Shown here piece after piece: positions 1 to 7,862 of a stretch of DNA of 20,471 bases. Numbering within the stretch: position 1 is the stretch's first letter; the number at the start of each line of letters is the position of its first letter. This DNA comes from Sphacelaria rigidula (taxonomy: Eukaryota > Phaeophyceae > Sphacelariales): NCBI GenBank assembly GCA_964200075.2, contig CAXNAA020000527.1, forward strand, positions 1 through 20,471. Direction: 5' to 3'. Both the position numbers and the translations under genes were made by a program. The notes beneath the pieces were generated by a model. It ran no database searches. It was not told where the DNA came from and was given only the letters and a program-made list of their open reading frames with translations.

Positions 1-1561
1 ATCCTGCCAAGATTGTTCCGTCCGAAGCCTACTGATTATCTTGCATTTGGATGACAGCCTACAATGAGTTGCTCCATTTTCTGGTATCGCAACCTCCAGA
101 GACAGTAACGGCATATATACTGCCTCACGGGTGTCTCACCATTTAACCACTACGTAGTACGATCATCCCCTTTGTGCGGAGTTGAGGTTCTCGCACGCCG
201 GACAACATGATTTAGCTCGACCACCATCATGGTAACCGCAAAAAAAAAACGTAAGCACGCAAAAAAATCAGTAATCTGGTTACCTAGCTTACGCAGTGGG
301 TGGCGTGTTTTACAGCGTCGTGGCCAGTCGACGCCAACCCCATCGGGGGTCCGCCCCTACAAGGCCGGGATGGAGCACGCCGAGTTCTCGCCGGATCAGG
401 CTGAACGCCAGGGGGGGTGAGGGGCGGGGCGTGAAGGTATGCCCAGGGATCAGCAATTTATTATTATGGGGTGACGGATAAGTGATAGGACTGACGTGAA
501 AGTGGGGGGAGGCAAGAGAGTTGATTTGGTATACGATCCCGACGTATGTTCGATAGTTTTGTCATGGGCTAATCTGTACGAGACGGGGTACTGCGAGGTA
601 CAGCCAATAAATTTTCGTGTTGAGGCTTATTGACTTGGTATTAAGATATTATCCTGGGGTGTGCTTGTTGTTCTACTTACTACTGCACATCTCGAGTTCT
701 TCATTGGTAGATCTGACCTATTTGTTTCACCACATTCCGGCCAACTCAGTAAGAGTTTTTTTCCATCTCTCTTGTTTCCTTGACGTCCTCCTCTTATTGC
801 TGTAGTTTGCTTTGTTTGGGAGACTCAGGAGAAGCCGTTCAATAGGCGCCTGTATTTCATGTAAGGAACTGCGATGGCGGTGCTTGAAAGGCGAGGCTAC
901 GCCTGTGACCGCGGGTTCGAGAGATTGGGCTAATGTGCGGAAACAACAACAAGAAATAAAACAATAATAGTAATAATGATGATGGTTATGATAACGACAA
1001 CCTATGGGCACGGGTGCCTTGTCTGCAGGATTGCTTGGTGGTCATATCGAACACATCTACTCCTTCTTCCCACTTCTGCAAACGAAACGAGCTGCAAAAC
1101 GAGCCTGGTCGAGCGAAAACCCGGCGTGCTTCGTCCCGGCTTTGTAGGGATGCGAGGTTAATGGTCTCATGACTATGGCATGCATGATCATGAGTACACC
1201 CCTACTGCAAATCTTCCGTACTGAGGTATCTTCAGCGTATTAGGGCGATGGGCGGTATACGCAGTGATGGGAGGCACGACCTTGCAGTCTCCTTTGCTTT
1301 CCCTCTTACAATGGTACTACATAGTGGGTGAGGTTTTCTGTTTGACCTTCAGGTTTCGTAGGTTGAATAATGAGCGCGCAGGAGCCTGGATCTTCGAAGC
1401 GCCCACAAGGAGGGCTCTTGTGTGTCATGACACGCACGAAACTCGGAGCCCTATTCTTCAATCAAGATGTGGATTTCAATGCACAGGTTAGTCGCCATAG
1501 GGGAATATGTACAGTAACGCCTACGCCTCCCCATACTATATTTCACAATGAGCAGCCGGTC
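1..1561. other. No gene supported; simple-sequence patches
   Basis: Only short open frames without recognisable protein character occur here. Position 914-922 reads like a Pol III B box (GGTTCGAGA) and is followed at 941-1000 by an A-rich stretch that becomes AAT/ATG trinucleotides. A weak class-II tRNA-like A box (TGGCGGTGCTTGAAAGGC) lies about 40 bases upstream of the B box. This could be a very old SINE, but the match is too weak to call. Confidence 0.4.
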
Positions 1562-1652
1562 GCCCCGGTGGCTCAGTTGGTAACCTCGTAACCTTCTGAT
1601 AATTGGGTTGTGGGTTCGCATTTCGCTGAAGTCGGAGTGATTTTTTTTTTTT
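1562..1652 (+). repeat. Degenerate tRNA-like sequence (tRNA pseudogene or SINE head) with T12
   Basis: The first 19 bases follow tRNA numbering: a GCCCCGG acceptor-like start, T8, an intact A box TGGCTCAGTTGG (1569-1580), A14 and G18G19. CTGATAA at 1596-1602 fits a seven-base anticodon loop with GAT in the anticodon place. A B-box-like GGTTCGCATTT follows at 1613-1623. The acceptor 3' side does not pair with GCCCCGG, and the D and anticodon stems pair poorly, so it cannot be a working tRNA. A run of twelve T (1641-1652) would stop RNA polymerase III. A tRNA-derived SINE head or a tRNA relic both fit; the best match by eye is to tRNA-Ile. Confidence 0.45.
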
Positions 1653-2026
1653 CACACCATACCCAACATTGGAGAGCAATTATCTCGTGGGTACACAAAA
1701 TTCGACTTAATGGTCGACGAGAGAAAGGAATTGCTGAACCCCTCTCGCGATAAAAAGTAAAGGCAAGCACAGCAGAAGGAAGATGGAGAACTATAATAAA
1801 ACAAAAACAAAAGGACTCCTGTGTTGGCCTTCCTCCTGTGTGACCCTGGCTGATGATGCGCCCACACGTACCGAAAGGTGGAGACTGGCGTGCAGAATGG
1901 ATGGGATGACAACACACATTGAAATTGCATTGATGTACGCAAGAGCCAATCCGATTGCGCAGAGGAGTTAAGTATGGCAGATAGTGCCGCGGCGCGGTTG
2001 GGATGATGGCTCAACCTGCGGCTGCT
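1653..2026. other. No gene supported
   Basis: The reverse strand has open frames here (for example 1652-2110), but their composition shows no protein character and I recognise no motif. The sequence GCGCGGTTGG at 1992-2001 recurs at 2192-2201, beyond the hairpin element. Confidence 0.4.
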
Positions 2027-2177
2027 GAAAGCTGCATACCCTGGACAATAGAATACACGGTCGAAAAATGTACTGCGTACAGTATGGAATATATTGTCTC
2101 TTTGAGACAATATATTCCATACTGTACGCAGTACATTTTTCGACCGTGTATTCTATTGTCCAGGGTATGGAAAGCTG
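2027..2177. mobile_element. Perfect 66-bp foldback element with 8-bp target-site duplication
   Basis: Bases 2035-2100 and 2104-2169 are exact reverse complements (66 of 66) separated only by TTT, so the whole 135-bp unit is one hairpin. The arm starts CATACCCTGG and ends TTGTCTC at the loop. The octamer GAAAGCTG stands immediately outside both ends (2027-2034 and 2170-2177) as a direct repeat, as expected for a target-site duplication. An 8-bp duplication is typical of hAT, P and Merlin-type DNA transposons; the termini do not clearly fit any one consensus. There is no coding capacity, so it would be a non-autonomous foldback or MITE. Identical arms imply a recent origin or gene conversion. 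A template-switch palindrome is an alternative but would not explain the flanking octamer. Confidence 0.8.
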
Positions 2178-3005
2178 TCGTTCGGGCAGCAGCGCGGTTG
2201 GATAGCATTTTTTTGTCGTTGTCTACTCGAGGAGATAGATAGACTACTGCCGCATACACTGCAGGCAACGTATCTGCGATACGCCGAACGAAATGAGTAA
2301 TTTATTAGGAGGGCTTCCGAATGCCCTCAGCAGTCCCCTGAAGCGCCGTGTGTCGACCGGCAGGATTGCCCTGGTTAGGTCGAGGGTGATCGGCGTTTGC
2401 CAATAGATAGGTAGGTGGGAATCACTTGCTCTTGGATCGAGGACAAAAAATCTGGCAGTATACATGCCTGTCGGTGCCGCTATAGTACTGTGCTGTATTA
2501 TACTGTACCATACCGTGCAGGGAACTAGGTGTCTGCAGGTAGTGGCCGTGGGTTTACCTGAACGCGCCCGCTCGACCGACATGTAGCCATCACTACTGCA
2601 GATCTTAAACCCAGGTTCCGACTGCCTTCTGCTTTTGCCGACAACGCGTTATTGCCGCTGACGACCGCGATTCTTCGAACGGCAACAAGTAAGATCTAAG
2701 ACAAGAAACCCGGAGTATGTTTCTACGGATAAAAGTTAGTTCAAGTCTGGCTCCCTGCCCTTGTACGCAACGCCTTCGGTATGCAGCTCAGGACCTGTGT
2801 CCTCTCCGTACACTTATTGCTCCTGTCGAACAGGCAGCGAGCATCAATTCGTGCCGTGCTAACGTCTTGCAAATACATGATGATGGTGCAGGAGAGATGC
2901 ATTGATCCCTTGAGACCAAAGACATATCCCGAGGAAGAAGTTGGGCGGGAAGTGTGGGAAGGAAAACTACTTGCGAGCACGGCCAGCCTATAAACGGAGC
3001 TGTAA
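2178..3005. other. No gene supported
   Basis: I looked here on the + strand for a Myb/SANT DNA-binding domain belonging to the broken gene that starts near 3006. The regularly spaced tryptophans of such a domain are absent from all three + frames. The frame of the downstream gene is open from about 2781 to 2990 but is closed by TAA at 2991 and 3003. The bases 2470-2525 are rich in TACTGT-like words without a clear repeat unit. Confidence 0.35.
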
Positions 3006-4162
3006 ACAACAACGAAGGTCCCAGATGGAAAGCTCAAGCTCGCCCCATCAAGTGGGCCTCCTGCGCGCTACAGTGCTAACACGACTAAGTCCGGCGGCGC
3101 CGGCATCGATTCTCCGTCCAAGTCGGACAGGCCGTGTATCAAACTTGCGAGGGCCGTCGGCCACAAAAGGAGCAGGCAAGACATAATTCGGGCGAAGGAA
3201 AGAGACGTCATAATTGCCCGGGAGAATTCCAGGCACAGTGACATCATGTAGTTGATGCAGAAACCGCGGGCGGATGATTCCGCCGGCGTGACATTAGTAG
3301 AAGCGGTGGGGAAGGTCGCTATGACCCTTCAACGGTCCGCAGCGAAGAGGGATGAGTTCTTCGCTGCGAAGATCCGCGAAAGGGACCTGGCCATGTTGAA
3401 GGAAAGAATCACTGTCGCGGAGGAGTTCGGCTTTGTAGATGACGCGCGAACCATGAAGCGTGAGTTATATGCTATGACGCGAGCACCTCCCCAAGGGCCC
3501 GCCCCAGCGCCTGCCGCAGCCTGTGCCGAGGAGCGCCAGCCTCCTTCCGAGGTCGCAAACCCTTACGGCTCCGGGGGGGATGATAGTGGCACCGATGCTC
3601 TGCTGGGATCGTTGGGCGACGGTCGAAAGGAGTCGCCGGCGGCTCCACCTGCAGCGGCACCTGCCGCACTGTCAGCGGGCGGAGACCCGCATGGTTGCCG
3701 CGCCGACACGCCTGCCCCCGTGCACGGGTCCCTTGCGGAAGTGTGTCTGCTGGAAACGTTTACACGCCGTGTGGATGCATCACCGCGGGATCCGCCTGCA
3801 TCGGCGAATGCCGCCGCGCCATCGCCGACACAGCAGTCTGTCGCCACTGCCGCCATGCCCAGTCGGAGAAACGCATACAATGTTTCGAACTTGCAGATTT
3901 TGGAGATGTTGCCGGGCGGTGCCCGCAACTCGTCGTCCGCAACGCCTGCACAACCACCTCACGCGGCCGCGCATCTGCCGCGGCCACCAGTACGCCCGCG
4001 TCGGTGGGGGGCAGTGGCGAAAACGGCCGTGCGGTTGTGACAGTGTTGGATGGAGTAGGCGATGGCGCATTGGCTCAAGATGCTTCATCACATGTGGCGG
4101 CGCCCAGTGACGAATGCGCACGTATGCACGCGCTGCCCGGTGTCGGAAACGTTTCCCGATAG
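3006..4162 (+). pseudogene. Broken Myb-like / coiled-coil protein, probable Harbinger partner
   Basis: One + frame is open from 3006 to 3248, meets TAG (3249-3251), and resumes in the same frame to 4040. Before the stop it carries RAVGHKRSRQD, resembling the RP-x-G-x-K-x-AK motif that follows the Myb/SANT domain in transposon-associated proteins, then a charged helix (AKERDVIIARENSRHSD). After the stop the helix continues (EAVGKVAMTLQRSAAKRDEF, then AKIRERDLAMLKERITVAEE) and gives way to an Ala/Pro/Ser-rich tail. Continuity of the helix across TAG suggests a nonsense mutation rather than a gene start; the first ATG after it is at 3255. Near 3950 the coding character appears to move to another frame that runs to 4162, suggesting a second lesion. 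No Myb domain is visible upstream, so it is truncated or lies beyond an intron. In PIF/Harbinger elements the Myb-like protein carries the transposase to DNA; that role here is inference. Confidence 0.5.
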
Positions 4163-4234
4163 CAGACTGTCTAAAAAGAGTTGGCGTACAAGATAGTGCC
4201 GACGGCATCACCTGGTGAAAAATAGGAGTGGACA

Positions 4235-4560
4235 ACGCATGTGCATGTGTACCGGGGCGCCATTTCCGGTAAAACTGCTGCTGGGTGATCGACCCCATGT
4301 TTTTCATCGCGGATTTATGACGTTGGTTCCGGCTCGTCGTTCATGGTTCACCACGTACAGGCTTGGTTTCTTGTCGGTGGAGGTCGGAGGGTAGACGAGG
4401 TGGATTCTGCATAGTAGGTAGCAGGGCGCCCCTCCTACAGAACTTGTCGTTGGGCGTTCGGCCCCACGTTTCGACCGTGGATTTGTGGTGTTTTTGTCAG
4501 ATCGTATTCACCATTTCGCCAACGCTCCCGTGTCCTTATCGGTGTTTGTGCGAGGGTCAA
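4235..4560. repeat. Two degenerate ~167-bp tandem units
   Basis: The block 4235-4395 resembles 4405-4560. Shared landmarks, in order, are GGGGCGCC / AGGGCGCC (4253, 4422), CGACCCCATGTTT / CGGCCCCACGTTT, GCGGATTTATG / GTGGATTTGTG, a TTCACCA word, then TTTCTTGTCGGTG / TCCTTATCGGTG. The match is gapped and old. It directly follows the broken Myb-like gene and may be its decayed 3' flank or an internal duplication of the element. Confidence 0.45.
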
Positions 4561-5430
4561 CCGGCAAGGCCTGGCGCGGGACGTTGCACTGTGGGACACA
4601 CACAATACTGGTTGTTTCACGATAGATGCCAGAAAGTTAGTTGTCAGCATCATCGAAGTTCGTTCTCAGCATTATATGGGGCCGCTGGTGGAAACGAATA
4701 GTAGCAACGAAATGAATAAAAATGAGGTCATTGTAACGTTGCGGTTCCCGAGACGGTTGGCAGCCCGATGCAATCGCAAGGTACTCCTGCAACCGTCATC
4801 AGCAGGGGAATTCAACTTGAACAGGACACTTCAACACTGTCTGTGTGTGTTTGAGTGATATCCATTTTTGTGTGAGACCCCAGATCAGCGGGTATGATTG
4901 ACAGATAGCTATGAAGAGTTGCTCGAAAGATGGCCAGTTGCGTGTTTCCCACTATAATAGCGGACGAGACGCTTGTGTAGCATCGTCGTGGAAAATTCCG
5001 CCGTCGAAATTTTGGTGTTTCACTTGTTTTCGTGTGGAGAGTCACCTCGTCAGAGATACGGGCTATATTTCTCGCGTCGTGTTTTTCGAGGTATACTCAG
5101 ACGTTTTCCGCACAGATGCTGAGAAAACATTTCGAAACTCTCTCCATGAATCGGGTTTCGTATTTTTTCTTCGGTTGCTTTCCACAGATACACGGGGGCG
5201 CGCGAGGCGGCGTGGATGACACGCACACATCAGCCTTCTGTGACCCCGGATACTTGGGGACATAAACAATAAAAAAAAAACGGGAAAATAGTCAAAGTCG
5301 CCCAGAGTTTCTCGCTACCCCAACACCAACAAGTGAACACACGCCCGAACACCCACATACGTAAGGCCCCCCCTCCCCTTCCCCCGCCAGTGCTCCGTCT
5401 CGAAAGGAACGCTTCGTCAATGTTGAAACA
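4561..5430. other. No gene supported
   Basis: Open frames of up to about 100 codons exist on both strands, but none shows motif or composition evidence. An A-run occurs at about 5271-5280 and a C-rich tract at about 5368-5390. Confidence 0.4.
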
Positions 5431-5871
5431 AGACCATCTTTTATGGCAACCAATGTTGATCTGTACGTGTGACGATTTCAGTCCGTTTACAGGCAATTTT
5501 CTCCCGTGGATTGATTTATTTTCGGACCCCTGTCCGTTTGGCATTTATTTTCGGCTAGCTGTCGGGAAACCAGATCAATTCTCCGATTATCGGAACGTTG
5601 ACGTTTGATGCATCACCTTTCTGCTGAAATCTGGACACTCCCGCATCCCCCCCCGTATCTCTCGCAAATTGTTCCCGATTGGAGCAGGAAAGTGATGTAT
5701 TAAACGTCAACGTTCCGATAATCGGAGAATTGATCTGGTTTCCTGACGGCTGGCCGAAAAAAAATGCCAAACGGACAGGGGTCCGAAAAAAAATCAATCG
5801 GCGGGAGAAAATCGTATATAAAAGGGCTGAAATTCTCATACGTGTACATATCGTGCCATGAAATATGGTCT
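5431..5871. mobile_element. Inverted-repeat (MITE-like) element, ~175-bp arms
   Basis: Left arm about 5458-5630 and right arm about 5677-5852 are reverse complements at roughly 85% by eye. They include a perfect stretch of about 40 bases containing CAGATCAATTCTCCGATTAT and CGGAACGTTGACG. A spacer of about 45 bases separates them. Weaker matching reaches AGACCAT (5431-5437) and ATGGTCT (5865-5871), which may be the true ends. I found no convincing target-site duplication and no coding sequence. Open frames on both strands are by-products of the symmetry. A long-TIR MITE or foldback element is the best reading. Confidence 0.65.
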
Positions 5872-6266
5872 AAGGCCAGCGAAAAACTAACCCCCCCCCC
5901 CCCCCCCCGCCCCTCAGCTGCCAGGTCAATGATGAGGTGACTAGAAGACACGAGAACATGACCCCTCCTCACCCCGAACCTCATATGACATGCAAGATCA
6001 TCACTACACCCCCCCCAAACCTCCCCACGCCCGCGGTTCCTCAAAATTTTCCACGTGGCGACCGGAGTGCTTGCGCATGAACATAAGGCCACAGCGCAGC
6101 ATACGAAGCAACGGCAAACGGAAGAAAAAAGCACAAGATAAAACAAAAGACGCCACCACAAATCGTGCTGCTCCCATGAGCGTCACGTCTGAGCGGTCGC
6201 ACCGCTCTCAGAAGACACCAGCCAATCATACATCCCTCTGTTTCCACCAGCATGAGAAGGAAGTCA
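5872..6266. other. No gene; C18 homopolymer
   Basis: A run of 18 C at 5891-5908, followed by GCCCCTC, lies just outside the inverted-repeat element. A shorter C-run occurs at 6007-6015. Nothing coding is supported. Confidence 0.5.
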
Positions 6267-6614
6267 TCAACTTTTCCCTGAATTCCTTGTGCGAAGGCTG
6301 GACTTCCTCCTCCTCCTCCTCGTCATTTTCGCCGCCGCTCCGCCGACCGACGGTGCTGACGTCCTTGTCAGGGGCCACGACGGCAGCGTTATGATCCCCA
6401 TTGGTTCCGGACCTGCTGACGCCGGCCCGTCCGTGGTATGCAGCATACTGTGCAAAATGCAGGAGAAGAAGGCGTTGTCCACTCTTTCTTTCTCACGGAA
6501 CAGGATGGGCAGCTTCAGGAATCGGAATCGACCCGTCATCAGAAACACTCCACGCCCTTCCTCACCCTCTCCGGTCACTTGCCGAGTAAGGCATCTGCCT
6601 GGCTGCAGGGACAC
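6267..6614 (-). pseudogene. C-terminal fragment of a PIF/Harbinger transposase
   Basis: The minus frame contains GRFRFLKLPILFREKERVDN, then AFFSCILHSMLHTTDG. These match the C-terminal end of DDE_Tnp_4 / plant transposon proteins, where the RFRxLKxPI block is followed by a C-x-LHN-x-LH motif. Just upstream, in a different frame (6571-6542), stands ERVRKGVECF, the block that carries the third catalytic acid in this family. Two stop codons and a frame change lie between the blocks, so the reading frame is broken within about ten bases of 6540. An Arg-rich tail encoded by a (CCT)n run ends the frame. The first two catalytic aspartates and the N-terminal part are not visible upstream. This is probably a second copy, not the missing end of the transposase at 10334-11900, because both appear to include the VRK block. 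Confidence 0.7.
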
Positions 6615-6916
6615 TTTTTAGGCGGTGTCGGCACCCGTCACTGTCAGCGAGTAAACGCAGGGGACGAAAAGAGTAGAGCAGATTATATGGCGAGCTGCGG
6701 ACGAAGAAAACACTGGTCGCCTGGGAGGACGACGAAATACGAGCACTTGCTGCGGCACCATTTGAATCTGTTCCAGAAGCACTGGTGTAATGTACTTGGC
6801 CGTCTCATACACGTGAGTGTTCCTTGCCCTACTCCCTTTTTTACAACATGCGGTCTTGAGTGCTCTGGGGTGAGGAAGTGAACACGACCGGGGGCGTGGG
6901 GTGTTGGGGGGCTTGG
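6615..6916. other. Unassigned stretch upstream of the transposase fragment
   Basis: The minus frame 6812-6618 is open and contains VLVFRRPPRRPVFSSSAARH. I do not recognise it, and it does not match the part of the transposase expected here. It may be an old insertion or a rearranged piece of the element. Confidence 0.3.
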
Positions 6917-7862
6917 TATGATCTCAATACTCCACCAACATACGCAGTAAACACTCTCAGCAATACCTTCGGTTACAGCATCACTTGGCTACGAATCCAA
7001 TACTCCACCCAAAAACCAGATAATTTGGGGACTATTTCTATACTCGACGCCAATTTCGGGTACGGCGCATTGGCCAAAACGTCAAATACTCGATCCAAAG
7101 AGTGGGTAAGTACTCTCAACAATACTTGGGCATCGTTTTTGTGTGACGTCAATGCTCGACCTGGCTTAGGGTAAGTTGGGCACCACTTTTACATTCAACT
7201 CTGATTTTGGAGAGATTGGGTAAGACCTCAAATACTCCATCCTAACACTGGGCAAGCACTCCCACAGCTGTAGAGTTCCACTTGGGTATGACCTCAACAC
7301 TACACCTAATGTTTAGGATAGAATGGGCACGATTTACGTACTCGACCCTGATTTGCACTAGACAGGGCGAAACCTTACATCATACCCCACGTAAATATTG
7401 GCCTAACTCTGCCAACAATATCTGGGTGTAGAGTATCATTGTCGTACGAACTCAATACTCTATCCAAATTTGGGTAAGTCGGGCGTGATGTTGATCTTCG
7501 ACCCTATTTTTCGGTAGGCCCAGCAGGACCTCGACTGTTCGACCCGTTAATTGGGTATGCACTGTGAGCAATATCTGGGTGGAGAGTATCATCGTTGTTT
7601 GACCTCAATGCTCTGCACAACTCGAGGTAAGTTCGACACGATTCTTGTATTCGACTCAAAAACTTTCGGGGGAGATGGGGTAAGACCTCAGATACTACAC
7701 CCGAATACGGGGTGAACACTCTGAGTAATGTAGAGGGTATGACCCCAACACTCCACCCAATGGTTGGATAAGTTGGCACGATTTTGATACTCGATCCCAA
7801 TTTACAGTAGATGCGGGAACACCTCAAATTCTCGACGGAAGTATCGGGTAAGCACCATTAAC
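6917..7862. repeat. Degenerate ~150-bp tandem satellite, about 6.5 units
   Basis: Units begin with a variant of TATGACCTCAATACTCCACCC at 6917 (half unit), 6990, 7142, 7287, 7445, 7598 and 7738, giving spacings of 73, 152, 145, 158, 153 and 140 bases. Each unit has a second half with ATACTCGACCCCAATTT-like and GACCTCAAATACTC-like words, so the base period is near 75 bp doubled to 150. Five of the units share ACTCTCAACAATATCTGGG-like segments. The word GGGTAAG recurs at 7104, 7170, 7218, 7472, 7678 and 7846. Divergence between units is high, and no open frame spans the array. Confidence 0.7.

Noticed and set aside
840-1000. Possible class-II tRNA-derived SINE with A-rich tail
   Set aside because: The B box is good, but the A box is only loosely similar and no stems can be drawn.
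1652-2110. 152-codon minus-strand ORF
   Set aside because: Cys/Ser/Phe-rich composition without domains; it runs into the hairpin element and is probably a chance frame.
3563-3928. Minus-strand ORF and extra + frames over the Myb-like pseudogene
   Set aside because: Shadows of the GC-rich Ala/Pro coding sequence in the main frame.
6289-6621. + strand ORF starting RRLDFLLLLLVIFAAA, looking like a signal peptide
   Set aside because: It is the antisense of the transposase C-terminus; the Leu run comes from a CTC/TCC microsatellite encoding the Arg-rich tail on the other strand, and there is no in-frame ATG.
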